Shown piece after piece: positions 12,606 to 21,394 of a DNA stretch of 43,791 bases (its first letter is position 1; each line of letters starts with the position of its first letter). Location: assembly GCA_015228895.1 (NCBI GenBank), contig JADGCR010000001.1:1-43791 (forward strand). Reading direction: 5' to 3'. The notes under the pieces are model-generated. The model worked only from the letters and a program-made list of their open reading frames with translations. It was not told the origin of the DNA and searched no databases. Source of the stretch: Magnetococcales bacterium. Its GTDB lineage: Bacteria > Pseudomonadota > Magnetococcia > Magnetococcales > Magnetaquicoccaceae. Position numbers and translations under genes: made by a program.

Positions 12606-14432
12606 ATGTGCGGCATTATCGGTGTCATTGGTGAACGCAACGCCACCCCCATTCTGGTGGAGGGACTCAAACGGCTGGAATACCGGGGCTACGACTCGGC
12701 GGGGATCGCGGTGCTGGCCCGTGACGGGGAGATCCTGAGCACCCGCTCCAAGGGAAAGCTGATCCATCTGGAGAACCGGCTGGCGGAGACACCCCGCACG
12801 GGCTATGTGGGCATCGGTCATACCCGCTGGGCCACCCATGGACCCCCCACGGAGGAGAACGCCCATCCCCACCGGGCGCGCCGCACCGCCGTGGTGCACA
12901 ACGGCATCATCGAGAACTACCAGGAGTTGCGCCGGGAGTTGACCGCCCTGGGGGTGGTCTTCTCCTCGGACACCGACACCGAGGTGATTCCCCATCTGAT
13001 CGATCGGGAGCTGGACAGGGGCCTGCAACCGGCGGACGCGGTGCGGGCGGCGATCCGGCGGTTGCACGGGGCGTATGCCCTGGGGGTGCTGATCCAGGGC
13101 ACGGATCTGCTCATCGCGGTGCGGCGGGGCAGTCCCCTGATTCTGGGGCTGGGCAGCGGAGAGAACTTCATCGCCTCGGACGCCACCCCTCTGGTCCCTT
13201 ATACCCGGCGCATGATCTATCTGCTCGATGACGATCTGGCGGTCTTGACCCGCTCCTCGGTGGTGATCACCGACATGCATGGCGCATTGGTGGACCGCCC
13301 GGTCAAGATCTCCCACGTCAACGCGGATCTCACCGAGAAATGGCCTTACCGTCATTTCATGCAGAAGGAGATCTTCGAGCAGCCCACGGCCCTGGCCGAA
13401 ACCCTCAAGGGGTTGATCAGCGCGGCGGATCAGACGGTGGACCTGCACGAACTCGACGGGGGGCTCCAGCTGTCGTCGGTGCAGGCGGTCAACATCATTG
13501 CCTGCGGCACCTCGTACCACTCCGGCATGGTGGCGGGCTACTGGCTGGAGAAACTGGCGGGCTTGCCGGTGAGTGTGAACATCGCCTCGGAGTACCGCTA
13601 TCGGGAACCCCCGGCGCTGGCCGGGGCGATCACGGTGGTCATTTCCCAGAGCGGGGAGACCGCCGACACCCTGGCCGCGCTGCGGTTCGCCAGATCCCAG
13701 GGGCAAAAGGTGCTGGCCATCGTCAATGTGCCGGAGTCCACCATGGCCAGGGAGGCGGACGGGGTGTTGTACACCCATGCGGGACCGGAGATCGGGGTGG
13801 CCTCCACCAAGGCGTTCACCACCCAGCTCATGGTGCTGGCCTGCCTGACCCTGGCCATCGCCCGCGCCCGTGGCGGGCTGACCCTGGAGCGGGAAAAAGA
13901 TTGGGTGGAGGAGTTGGTGCGGATTCCCGCCCGTCTGGAGCAGGTCCTGCTCCAGGACGAGAACATCCAGAAGATCGCGGCCAGGTTCATCCACGCCAAG
14001 GGATTCCTGTTCATGGGGCGGGGCACCTGTTTCCCGATCGCCCTGGAAGGAGCCTTGAAATTGAAGGAGATTTCATATATTCATGCCGAGGGCTACGCAG
14101 CCGGGGAGATGAAGCATGGCCCCATCGCCCTGATCGACACCCATCTGCCCGTGGTGGCGGTGGCCCCCAGGGACCCCCTGTTCGACAAACTGGTGAGCAA
14201 TCTGGAAGAGGCCAGGGCCAGAGGGGGACGCCTGGTGGTGATCACCACCGCCTCCACGGAAGAGTTGCCGTTCCGCGCGGATCATCTGATCTCCATGCCG
14301 GACTGCGGCGCCCTGGCCGCCCCCATGCTGTATGTGGTCCCGTTGCAGTTGCTGGCCTACCACATCGCGGTGCTCAAAGGGACGGACGTGGATCAGCCGC
14401 GCAATCTGGCCAAGAGCGTGACCGTGGAGTGA
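12606..14432 (+). CDS. glmS: Glutamine-fructose-6-phosphate aminotransferase (isomerizing)
   Basis: 608 residues. The mature protein begins CGIIGVIG with the catalytic Cys right after Met1 (class II glutaminase). Two SIS domains follow (ACGTSYHSGMVAGYW, SQSGETADTLAAL, then GALKLKEISYIHAEGYAAGE) and the conserved C-terminus ends AKSVTVE. It converts fructose-6-phosphate and glutamine into glucosamine-6-phosphate, the first step to UDP-GlcNAc. The 127-bp upstream gap holds GGAGAAAAAAAC before the ATG as ribosome site. I see no glmS ribozyme there. Confidence 0.97.
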   Translation: MCGIIGVIGERNATPILVEGLKRLEYRGYDSAGIAVLARDGEILSTRSKGKLIHLENRLAETPRTGYVGIGHTRWATHGPPTEENAHPHRARRTAVVHNGIIENYQELRRELTALGVVFSSDTDTEVIPHLIDRELDRGLQPADAVRAAIRRLHGAYALGVLIQGTDLLIAVRRGSPLILGLGSGENFIASDATPLVPYTRRMIYLLDDDLAVLTRSSVVITDMHGALVDRPVKISHVNADLTEKWPYRHFMQKEIFEQPTALAETLKGLISAADQTVDLHELDGGLQLSSVQAVNIIACGTSYHSGMVAGYWLEKLAGLPVSVNIASEYRYREPPALAGAITVVISQSGETADTLAALRFARSQGQKVLAIVNVPESTMAREADGVLYTHAGPEIGVASTKAFTTQLMVLACLTLAIARARGGLTLEREKDWVEELVRIPARLEQVLLQDENIQKIAARFIHAKGFLFMGRGTCFPIALEGALKLKEISYIHAEGYAAGEMKHGPIALIDTHLPVVAVAPRDPLFDKLVSNLEEARARGGRLVVITTASTEELPFRADHLISMPDCGALAAPMLYVVPLQLLAYHIAVLKGTDVDQPRNLAKSVTVE

Positions 14433-14458
14433 TCCCCCCACCGGAGGCGCCCGACGGA

Positions 14459-16294
14459 TCATGGCGGGTCGGCCGGGTGGTGGATCACCACCTTGTTGCG
14501 ACCCGTCGATTTGGCCTCGTAGAGGGCCATGTCCGCCCGTTCCATGGCTTTTTCGATGGGTTCGTCACATTGCCGGTAGGCGATGCCGCAACTGATGGTC
14601 ACCTTGCGTTCGTGCATGGGGGCCTCGAAGAGGTGCCGGGACAACCGGACGCGGATGCGTTCGGCCACGCCGCTGGAAATGGGTGCCGTGGTGCCGATCA
14701 GGAACAGCACGAACTCCTCCCCTCCCAACCGCACGGGGATATCCACGCTGCGGATGCTCTCCTGAAGGATCTGCGCCACGGTGCGCAGGGCGACATCGCC
14801 GATGGCGTGGCCATAGGTGTCGTTGATGGACTTGAAATGATCGATGTCCAGGGCCAGCACCGTGATGGAGGCGTTGGGATCCCGGTCGTGAATGCGGCAC
14901 AGACGGGTGAGGGCTTCCTGCATGTAATAACGGGTGTACAACCCGGTGAGGGGGTCACGGATGGAGCGTTCATAATTTTTCTTCTGCTCCCGGTCCATCA
15001 CCCGGAAGAGGATTTCCCGTTCCACGGCCACCCCCAGAGGGATGCTCAGCTGGGCCAGGATGTGGGCCATCTCCTCGTCCACCACCAGTTTTTCCGTCAG
15101 GCGGAAGAGGACCACGGCCTGGACCTCCGCGTTCTGGGGGGAGAACAGGGGCAGGACCAGACCCTGTTCGATCTCCAGGCCGTTGGGCAGCACCCGGTTG
15201 CCGGGGTAGTCGGTGATCAGGTAGGGACCGGCGTAGTTGTCCTGCCAATGGTCCCGGTGCATGCCAAGAAAGATCCGGCACTCCGGGGGCGGGATGGTGA
15301 CGTTGCTGTGGTAGCCGGATTCCGGGGCCAGGTGCAGGGTTTCGCCGGATTCCGACAGGGCGTAGAACTCCAGACCCGCCACGGGGATCACGGGTTTGGC
15401 CAGTTCCAGAATCCGGTTGGCCACTTCGCTGAAATCCTTGTGGACCATGAGGGTCTGCATCATCTCCCGCAGCATGCGGTTGAGGTTGGAGAGACGCTGG
15501 TAATTGGAGTTGTGGCGGGTGAGCAGAAAGAGGCCGCAATCGAGGTTTTTGAGGTTGTCGAACATGAAACGCACCAGATGATGCGGAATGATGGAGCCGT
15601 GCTGCGGGGCGATGATGCGGATGGGGAGGGTTTCCAGGTTGGCCAGCCCGTGACGCAGGATCTCCTGGCTGGGCATGTAGTGTTCGTGGAAGAACTGAAT
15701 GGGGGCGAAGGCTTCCTCACCTTTGGCGATCAGCGGGGTGTCGTGGGAGAGACCCCCGAAGAGGTCGCTGGAAAAGAGGGTGCCCGTGGCGGTGTCGAAG
15801 GTGCAGAAGGCGCCGCTGAAGTGGAGGTACGGGGTGAAGACGAACTGCAACTCCCGCCCGCCCAGATCCAGACGCCAGTTCAGTTGTTCGACACAGTTGA
15901 AGGGGAGTTTCCTGAGTCCCAGATGTTTGAGCAGGGCGTTGGTGCGCCAATGGCTCAGGACCGTGGTTTCGGCGCGGGTCCAGAGTTCATCCAGTCTGGG
16001 CAGGATGCCGGTGATGTCCGGGTCCTGATGCTGACAGATGATGTAACGGACGTGGTCGAGGGGGATGACCTCCCGGATCTTGCGCAGGGTGGAGTCGAAG
16101 GTGAGGACGGAACCGGGATCGATGAGCACCGACTGCTCCCCGTGTTCGATCAGGTAGGGGTGGCATTGGAACGGGTCGTCCGGGAAGTGGTGTCCCACCC
16201 ACCAGACCCGGTGGGCAACCTCTATGGCGTGTTCCAGGTCCAGATCCACGGTTTGGCGCAGGTCGAATTCCGGAGCGAAAGAAGTGTTGGACAT
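14459..16294 (-). CDS. Diguanylate cyclase with N-terminal flavodiiron-like (ODP) metallo-beta-lactamase domain
   Basis: 611 residues in three parts. Residues about 25-250 are a metallo-beta-lactamase fold of the oxygen-binding di-iron type: His89-x-Asp91-x-Asp93, His158, Asp177 and His232 match the positions of flavodiiron ligands, except that the usual Glu is Asp and the histidine after the Asp is Ile94. Residues about 275-430 look like a GAF-type sensor domain. Residues about 440-605 are GGDEF, with active-site GGEEF at 524-528 and an intact inhibitory site RSVD at 515-518, five residues upstream. It should make c-di-GMP from two GTP with product inhibition, gated by iron redox state, oxygen or NO (inferred). 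No flavodoxin domain follows the lactamase fold, so a sensor role is likelier than an oxygen reductase role. AAGGTA precedes the ATG. Confidence 0.88.
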   Translation of the reverse strand: MSNTSFAPEFDLRQTVDLDLEHAIEVAHRVWWVGHHFPDDPFQCHPYLIEHGEQSVLIDPGSVLTFDSTLRKIREVIPLDHVRYIICQHQDPDITGILPRLDELWTRAETTVLSHWRTNALLKHLGLRKLPFNCVEQLNWRLDLGGRELQFVFTPYLHFSGAFCTFDTATGTLFSSDLFGGLSHDTPLIAKGEEAFAPIQFFHEHYMPSQEILRHGLANLETLPIRIIAPQHGSIIPHHLVRFMFDNLKNLDCGLFLLTRHNSNYQRLSNLNRMLREMMQTLMVHKDFSEVANRILELAKPVIPVAGLEFYALSESGETLHLAPESGYHSNVTIPPPECRIFLGMHRDHWQDNYAGPYLITDYPGNRVLPNGLEIEQGLVLPLFSPQNAEVQAVVLFRLTEKLVVDEEMAHILAQLSIPLGVAVEREILFRVMDREQKKNYERSIRDPLTGLYTRYYMQEALTRLCRIHDRDPNASITVLALDIDHFKSINDTYGHAIGDVALRTVAQILQESIRSVDIPVRLGGEEFVLFLIGTTAPISSGVAERIRVRLSRHLFEAPMHERKVTISCGIAYRQCDEPIEKAMERADMALYEAKSTGRNKVVIHHPADPP

Positions 16295-16369
16295 GGTCGG
16301 GTACCTTGGTAACCGCGAGGGCGTTGTTGGGTGTCCATACCAGAAAACGGGGTCAACCCTGAGTCACTC

Positions 16370-16398
16370 CAAAACAGCGATGGGATCGGGCTGTTTTG
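16370..16398. repeat. 9-bp inverted repeat in the diguanylate cyclase leader
   Basis: CAAAACAGC (16370-16378) and GCTGTTTTG (16390-16398) are perfect complements separated by 11 nt. Read on the minus strand the repeat begins just after the expected transcription start of the proposed promoter at 16409-16437. It could be an operator or a 5' leader hairpin for the diguanylate cyclase gene. Confidence 0.4.
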
Positions 16399-16408
16399 TA
16401 TCCGTTCC

Positions 16409-16437
16409 ATATTACAAGAAACAGCGCCACCTGGCGA
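16409..16437 (-). promoter_or_regulatory. Possible sigma70 promoter for the diguanylate cyclase gene
   Basis: On the minus strand TCGCCA (-35; 16432-16437) and TAATAT (-10; 16409-16414) are 17 bp apart. Each matches four of six consensus bases. The site lies in the 210-bp gap between the tsaC terminator and the cyclase start, where an independent promoter is expected. Confidence 0.35.
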
Positions 16438-16459
16438 GAAAAAATGAGGTCGATTCCTG

Positions 16460-16503
16460 AAAAAAAAGCCTCCCCGTCGCCTCTGTCCGGGTCAAGGGGC
16501 GAA
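16460..16503 (-). terminator. Rho-independent terminator after purD-purE-tsaC
   Basis: Right after the tsaC stop the minus strand has a GC-rich imperfect hairpin (GCCCC arm pairing with GGGGAGGC across one bulge, and an inner CCCG/CGGG pair) followed by a run of eight T (plus-strand A at 16460-16467). Confidence 0.6.
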
Positions 16504-16504
16504 G

Positions 16505-17083
16505 TCACGCAAGGATGGCCTCATAAGGAATGGCCCCGGCGCGGATCAGGGTCAGCGTCGCTCCGTCCACCTTCAGCACCGTGGACGGCAGGGCGTCGGG
16601 ACGGATCGGGCCGTCGATGACCAGGAGGTTTTCCTCCCGCCAGATTTGCCGGACTGCCGCGGCACGCCCCGGCGTGGGTTGACCGGCGCGGTTGGCGCTG
16701 GTGGAGATCAGGGGACGTCGCCACAGGGCCATCAGGTCCACCACCTGCGGCGCCGGCGAGAGACGCAGGGCCACATGGCCGCCGCCACCCGTGAGCAGGG
16801 GGGAGACACCGGGCCGGGCCGGCAGCACCAGAGTCAGCGGGCCCGGCCAGAAACGGTCCATGAGCGCGCACGCCAGCGGGGAGGGGGGGAGAATCCAGTC
16901 GTCCAGACACTCCCGGTCAGGCACCAACAGGATCCATCCCTTGTGGAGGGGACGCTCCTTCATGCGCAGCAGACGTGCCACCGCCTGTGGGTGGGCGGGA
17001 TCGGCCGCCAGCCCGAAAATCGTCTCCGTGGCCAATACGATGACCTCGCCCCTGCCCAGGGCGGCGATGGCGGCTTGCGACAC
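16505..17083 (-). CDS. tsaC: Threonylcarbamoyl-AMP synthase (TsaC/YrdC/Sua5 family)
   Basis: 192 residues with the YrdC fold landmarks: ATETIFGLAADP near the N-terminus, MKERP with the nucleotide-binding Lys/Arg, and LISTSANRAGQPTP. It makes threonylcarbamoyl-AMP from threonine, bicarbonate and ATP for the t6A37 modification of ANN-decoding tRNAs. It is the short form without the extra Sua5 domain. Translation starts at GTG, 6 nt after the purE stop; no ATG is available near it. It is the last gene of purD-purE-tsaC, a grouping also seen in other bacteria. Confidence 0.9.
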   Translation of the reverse strand: MSQAAIAALGRGEVIVLATETIFGLAADPAHPQAVARLLRMKERPLHKGWILLVPDRECLDDWILPPSPLACALMDRFWPGPLTLVLPARPGVSPLLTGGGGHVALRLSPAPQVVDLMALWRRPLISTSANRAGQPTPGRAAAVRQIWREENLLVIDGPIRPDALPSTVLKVDGATLTLIRAGAIPYEAILA

Positions 17084-17089
17084 GAGGCG

Positions 17090-17626
17090 CTACAATTCCC
17101 GCAGACGGTTTTGCAGCGCGGCGTGTTTGGCGTTCACTTCGTCGGCCATCCGGAGATGATACTGTTCCAGCGACTCCCGGATGCGCCCGTCGTGCAAGGC
17201 CAGCAGGCGCAGGGCGAACAGGGCGCTGTTCTTCGCCCCGGCCTTGCCAATGGCCATGGTGGCCACGGGAACGCCACCCGGCATCTGCACCGTGGCCAGC
17301 AGGGCGTCCATGCCCTGCAGTTCCGTGGCGGCGAGGGGAACACCGATCACCGGCAACGGCGAGACCGCCGCCACCACGCCCGCCAGATGGGCCGCGGCTC
17401 CGGCCCCGACGATCAGGACCTGAATCCCGCGCCGCGCCGCGGACCGGGCATACTCATGGGTGCGCTCCGGGGTGCGGTGGGCCGAGGTGACGCTCATCTC
17501 GAAGGGGACGCCAAACTCCCGCAACACCTTGCCCGCCTCCTTCATCACCTCCCAGTCCGAGTCGGAACCCATGAGAACCCCGACCAGCGGTTGGGGTCGG
17601 GGGGTCGAATCTTCCTTGGTATTCAT
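17090..17626 (-). CDS. purE: N5-carboxyaminoimidazole ribonucleotide mutase
   Basis: 178 residues with the class I PurE motifs [41 protein letters not shown] and [20 protein letters not shown]. It rearranges N5-CAIR to CAIR in purine synthesis and normally needs PurK to supply N5-CAIR; no purK gene is in the window. The ATG overlaps the purD stop (ATGA), so the two are translationally coupled. Its N-terminus has about ten extra residues before the first strand. Confidence 0.96.
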   Translation of the reverse strand: MNTKEDSTPRPQPLVGVLMGSDSDWEVMKEAGKVLREFGVPFEMSVTSAHRTPERTHEYARSAARRGIQVLIVGAGAAAHLAGVVAAVSPLPVIGVPLAATELQGMDALLATVQMPGGVPVATMAIGKAGAKNSALFALRLLALHDGRIRESLEQYHLRMADEVNAKHAALQNRLREL

Positions 17627-18912
17627 CTGTTCTTCTCCAGGGCTACCGCCCGGTAGCCGATGTCACGCCGAAACTGGACCCCTTCCCAGGAGATCCTCCC
17701 CACCGCCTGATACGCCAGACGCTGCGCCCCGGCCACCCCGTGTCCCAGCGCCGTGACCCCCAACACCCGTCCCCCGGCCGTGACGACCGCGCCTTCCACC
17801 GGTCGGGTGCCGGCGTGGAAAACCTGCACATCCGGCAGCCGCGCCGCCTGCTCAAGCCCCTGGATCGGATCTCCCTTGGGGTGGCTGCCCGGATATCCAC
17901 GGGCCGCCATGACCACGCACAACGCCGCACGGTCGTCCCACTCCACCTCCATGCCCGCCAGCGAACCCGTCGCGCAGGCTTGCAACAGCGGAACAATATC
18001 GGATTTCATCCGCATGAGCAAAGGTTGACATTCGGGATCGCCAAAGCGGACGTTGAACTCCAGTACCCGCAGTTGATCCCGATCGATCATCAAACCCGCA
18101 TAAAGAATCCCCCGGTAGGGATACCCCTCGCTGGCCATGGCGCGCACCGTGGGCAGCAGGATCTCCTCCACGGCCCGCCGGGTCAGCGCATCGGTAAGGC
18201 ACAACGCCGGGGAGTAGGCCCCCATGCCTCCCGTATTGGGTCCGGTATCCCCGTCCCCGATGGCCTTGTGGTCCTGGGCGCTCGCCAGGGGCAGCACCCG
18301 TTCCCCGTCCACGAAGGCGAGCAGGGAGACCTCCTCCCCATGCAGAAACGCCTCCACCACCACCTCGTCCCCCGCGCTGCCGAACTCCCTGGCGACCATG
18401 ATCCGCTCCACCGCCTCCCGCGCCTCCTCCAGGGTATGACAGACGATCGCCCCCTTGCCCGCGGCCAATCCGGAAGTCTTGACCACGATCGGGGCGCCTT
18501 GCTCCCGGATATAGGCCAGGGCCGCGTCCGCCTCCCGGAAGGTGCGATAAAAAGCGGTGGGAATGGCGTGGCGGGCCAGCAGATCCTTCATGAAGACTTT
18601 GGAACCCTCCAGGGCCGCCGCCGCTTTGGAGGGGCCGAAAACCGCGATGCCACGAGCGCGCAACCGGTCGGTCAGCCCTCCGGTCAGGGGGGTCTCCGGC
18701 CCCACCACCACCAGGTCCGCGGCGTGGGAGCAGGCGAAATCCACCAGCGCGGCATCCTCCCCCACCCCGATGGGCACGCATTCGGCACAGGCCGCGATGC
18801 CCGGATTGCCTGGCGCGCACCAGATTTTTTCCACCAGCGGGGATTGGGCGATTTTCCACGCCAGGGCGTGCTCCCGACCTCCGGAGCCAATCAGCAAAAT
18901 CCGTTTACCCAT
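17623..18912 (-). CDS. purD: Phosphoribosylamine-glycine ligase (GARS)
   Basis: 429 residues, the usual length. It begins KRILLIGSGGREHALAWKIA, then shows the ATP-grasp signatures VVKTSGLAAGKGAIV and RFGDPECQPLL. It joins glycine to phosphoribosylamine, the second step of purine synthesis. AAGGAG stands about 9 nt before the ATG, a good ribosome site. It is first in purD-purE-tsaC and divergent from the histidine kinase gene at 19057; the 144-bp gap between them must hold both promoters, but I could not identify boxes with confidence. Confidence 0.97.
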   Translation of the reverse strand: MGKRILLIGSGGREHALAWKIAQSPLVEKIWCAPGNPGIAACAECVPIGVGEDAALVDFACSHAADLVVVGPETPLTGGLTDRLRARGIAVFGPSKAAAALEGSKVFMKDLLARHAIPTAFYRTFREADAALAYIREQGAPIVVKTSGLAAGKGAIVCHTLEEAREAVERIMVAREFGSAGDEVVVEAFLHGEEVSLLAFVDGERVLPLASAQDHKAIGDGDTGPNTGGMGAYSPALCLTDALTRRAVEEILLPTVRAMASEGYPYRGILYAGLMIDRDQLRVLEFNVRFGDPECQPLLMRMKSDIVPLLQACATGSLAGMEVEWDDRAALCVVMAARGYPGSHPKGDPIQGLEQAARLPDVQVFHAGTRPVEGAVVTAGGRVLGVTALGHGVAGAQRLAYQAVGRISWEGVQFRRDIGYRAVALEKNR

Positions 18913-19056
18913 GTGTCAAGCTCCTTGCAGCAGCAAAAATGACCACCCACCCATTGGCAAGCAACTGGACGGCGATGCTCAATTAATGCAAAACTGTACG
19001 CGCAAGTCCAGTGTTCAAGAGCGCCCCTTACGATTCTTCCGCCTTTCGGGTTGACC

Positions 19057-20466
19057 ATGACACACCCTTTCGCCCCCCAGCCGTCCAAGTCCCGCACCCG
19101 TCTGCGGCGCTGGTTGTTGGGTTTTCCCCAGTTGGGCGTTTTCTGGCTGGTGGTGATCCCGATCCTGATCGCCATCGATAAAATCACGATCTTTGAAACT
19201 TTTATCCACTGGGCGCGGCAGCACAACGTCTGGTATCTGGGCAAGCTGGTTTCCGTCTTGATCCTTTCCCTGCTCCCGTTTCTGGTTTACCTCTCCTACT
19301 GGTTGTTGCGCATGAACCGCACCCTGCGGGCCAATGTGGCCACCATCGCCCGGCTCAACGAGCAGAACGACTGGTTGGCCTCCGCGGTGCGGCAGAGCGC
19401 GGACATGATTCTGATCACCAACGACCAGGGAGTGGTGCGTTATGTCAATCCCGCCTTCGAGTCCCTGACCGGGTTTTCGACCGCGGAGGTGATCGGCCGG
19501 GGCGCGGGTTTTCTGCGCAACCCTCAATACCCGGAGGGCTTCTACGAGCAGATGATTCGACTGCTCCAATCCGGGGAGAGCTGGAAGAATCGTTTTGTCA
19601 CCCAGCGCAAGGACGCCAGCGTCATGCATCTGGATGTGGCCATCTCCCCCATCCGGGATCGGGAGGGGCGGGTGACCCACTTCGTCGGGGCCGGGCGGGA
19701 TGTCACACGGGAGGAGGAGTTGGCCTGGCAGTTGCGCAAATCCCAGCGTCTGGAGTCCATAGGGGTTCTGGCTGGCGGTATCTCCCATGATTTCAACAAT
19801 ATTCTGACCGCGATCCTCTCTTATGCGGAGTTGACCCTGGACGATGTGCCCACCAACAGCCAGGCCCATTACAATCTCAACGAAATCCTGGTGGCGGTGA
19901 TCCGGGCCAAGGAGGTGGTCAAGGGGTTGTTGACCTTCAGCCGGTGCGGCGAGGGGGAGCGGGTGGTCATGATGTTGGGCCCGGTGGTCCGGGAGGCCAT
20001 GAAACTGCTGGCCGTGATGGTGCCGCAGCAGGTGCGGGTGGAGATCGTGGTGAGCGATGACGAGTGGCCGGTGTTGGCGGACGCCACACGGATTTATCAG
20101 GTGGTGATGAACCTGGGGACCAACGCCGCCCAGTCCATGTGGGAGGAGGGGGGGCTGGTGGAGGTCCGGCTGGACCGGGTGCTGGTGGATCACTCCCTGG
20201 TGGCCGGCAACGGGGCTTTCGCGAGTCTGCCCTTGGGTTGGTACATGCGTCTTCTGGTGCAGGACAGCGGCGTGGGCATCGCCCCCGATCTGTTGGAGCG
20301 CATTTTCGAGCCGTTTTTCACCACCCGTGGATTGGGCAAGGGGAGCGGGTTGGGGTTGTCCGTGGTGCATGGCATTGTGCAGGCCCATCAGGGACATGTC
20401 GTGGTGGAGAGCCAGGTGGGGGTGGGCAGTCGTTTTCTGGTCTTTTTTCCTGCCCGGAATCCATGA
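19057..20466 (+). CDS. Membrane PAS sensor histidine kinase
   Basis: 469 residues from the ATG at 19057; a TTG two codons earlier is less likely. Two membrane helices lie at about residues 27-45 and 70-90 with a short periplasmic loop. A PAS domain spans about 105-225 (SADMILITNDQGVVRYVNPAFESLTG ending in a PAC-like VGAGRDVT). The HisKA helix carries His244 in GGISHDFNNILTAI, an NtrB-like phosphoacceptor. The ATPase domain has an N-box (VVMNLGTNAAQSM), G1 DSGVGIAP and G2 GLGKGSGLGLS, all intact. A response regulator gene begins 21 bp later and is the likely partner. The input signal is unknown. Confidence 0.92.
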   Translation: MTHPFAPQPSKSRTRLRRWLLGFPQLGVFWLVVIPILIAIDKITIFETFIHWARQHNVWYLGKLVSVLILSLLPFLVYLSYWLLRMNRTLRANVATIARLNEQNDWLASAVRQSADMILITNDQGVVRYVNPAFESLTGFSTAEVIGRGAGFLRNPQYPEGFYEQMIRLLQSGESWKNRFVTQRKDASVMHLDVAISPIRDREGRVTHFVGAGRDVTREEELAWQLRKSQRLESIGVLAGGISHDFNNILTAILSYAELTLDDVPTNSQAHYNLNEILVAVIRAKEVVKGLLTFSRCGEGERVVMMLGPVVREAMKLLAVMVPQQVRVEIVVSDDEWPVLADATRIYQVVMNLGTNAAQSMWEEGGLVEVRLDRVLVDHSLVAGNGAFASLPLGWYMRLLVQDSGVGIAPDLLERIFEPFFTTRGLGKGSGLGLSVVHGIVQAHQGHVVVESQVGVGSRFLVFFPARNP

Positions 20467-20487
20467 GTCGATTGACAGAGGTGAAGC

Positions 20488-20865
20488 ATGCAACGCATTT
20501 TGATCATCGATGATGAACGCCAGATCCGGGATGTTCTGCAGCAGATTCTGGAGCGGGCCGGTTATCTGACGGAGGTGGCCGGGGATGGCGAGGAGGGGTT
20601 GCGCCGTCTTCTGGAGCAGCCGGTGGATCTGGTGATCACCGACATTCTGATGCCCGGCAAGGATGGTCTGGAGACCATCGAGGCGGTGGCCGGATTGCGC
20701 CCCGATCTGCCCATCATCGCCATTTCGGGTGGTGGTCCGGGGGAGAAAGCCCAGTTCGCCCTGGAGATGGCCCAGGTGTGCGGTGCCCAGCGCATTCTGG
20801 CCAAACCGTTTTCCCGGCAGGAGATTCTGGCCACCGTGCAGGAGGCGCTGGGGAAAAAACCGTGA
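20488..20865 (+). CDS. Single-domain response regulator (CheY-like receiver)
   Basis: 125 residues forming only a receiver domain: Asp8 and Asp9 in LIIDDE, phosphoacceptor Asp52 in VITDILMPG, Ser80 in AISGGG and Lys106 in AKPF. There is no output domain, so it acts by protein contact or as a phosphorelay intermediate. GAGGTG precedes the ATG. The location just behind the kinase gene makes that kinase its probable donor. Confidence 0.92.
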   Translation: MQRILIIDDERQIRDVLQQILERAGYLTEVAGDGEEGLRRLLEQPVDLVITDILMPGKDGLETIEAVAGLRPDLPIIAISGGGPGEKAQFALEMAQVCGAQRILAKPFSRQEILATVQEALGKKP

Positions 20866-20881
20866 AAAGCCTAAAGAGCGA

Positions 20882-20910
20882 GGGGGGCGGGGAGGAGTGA
20901 ACAGCCCCCC
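20882..20910. terminator. Possible hairpin between convergent genes
   Basis: GGGGGGC (20882-20888) can pair with GCCCCCC (20904-20910) across a 15-nt loop. It lies between the response regulator stop and the end of the convergent CBS gene. No T run follows on either strand, so termination is uncertain. Confidence 0.3.
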
Positions 20911-20935
20911 CCGAACCCATCCGCGGACCAGCGAT

Positions 20936-21394
20936 TCAACTGCTGATTCCCAGTTCCCGCTTGAAGATGGCTTTGTGAATGTCACCCAGGCTCACCACGC
21001 CCACCAGACGGTCCTTGCCTTCCACCACGGGGACGCGGCGGAAGCGGTGCACCGTCATTTGGGAAGCGGCCATCATGACCAGGTCGTCGGGGGAGACCGC
21101 GAACACCTGTTTGGTCATGAGGGTGCCCACCGTACGGGTCAGGACCTCGTTGTAGGATTTTTCCATGGAGAGGAAATCGCGGGAACTCACCGGGTCTTCC
21201 AGAAAGTCGGAGAAACTGGGCAGCAGCGCGTTCAGGATGTCCTTCTCGGAAATGATGCCGATGAGCCGGTTTTCCTCTTCAACGACCGGCAAGCCACTGA
21301 TTTTGTTGGTACAAATGATTGCGGCAACGGATCGGATGGAGTCCTCTTTCCTGACGGTACGCACATTGGAAATCATTACTTCCTTCACAAACAT
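20936..21394 (-). CDS. Tandem CBS-domain protein
   Basis: 152 residues consisting of two CBS motifs, roughly residues 7-62 (MISNVRTVRKEDSIRSVAAI ... LIGIISEKDIL) and 92-148 (LMTKQVFAVSPDDLVMMAASQM ... LVGVVSLGDIH). Stand-alone CBS pairs bind adenine nucleotides and act as energy or ligand sensors. No effector domain is fused. AAGGAT stands upstream of the ATG. It converges on the kinase/regulator pair; functional linkage is not shown. Confidence 0.9.
   Translation of the reverse strand: MFVKEVMISNVRTVRKEDSIRSVAAIICTNKISGLPVVEEENRLIGIISEKDILNALLPSFSDFLEDPVSSRDFLSMEKSYNEVLTRTVGTLMTKQVFAVSPDDLVMMAASQMTVHRFRRVPVVEGKDRLVGVVSLGDIHKAIFKRELGISS

Noticed and set aside
13340..16312. 990-codon plus-strand frame across glmS and the diguanylate cyclase gene
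   Set aside because: It runs out of frame over the end of glmS and antisense over the cyclase, both with clear motifs. Its Gly/Pro/Arg-rich translation has no domain and is an artefact of high GC.
19015..20985. 656-codon antisense frame over the histidine kinase and response regulator
   Set aside because: His/Gln/Pro-rich shadow of two genes with intact kinase and receiver motifs.
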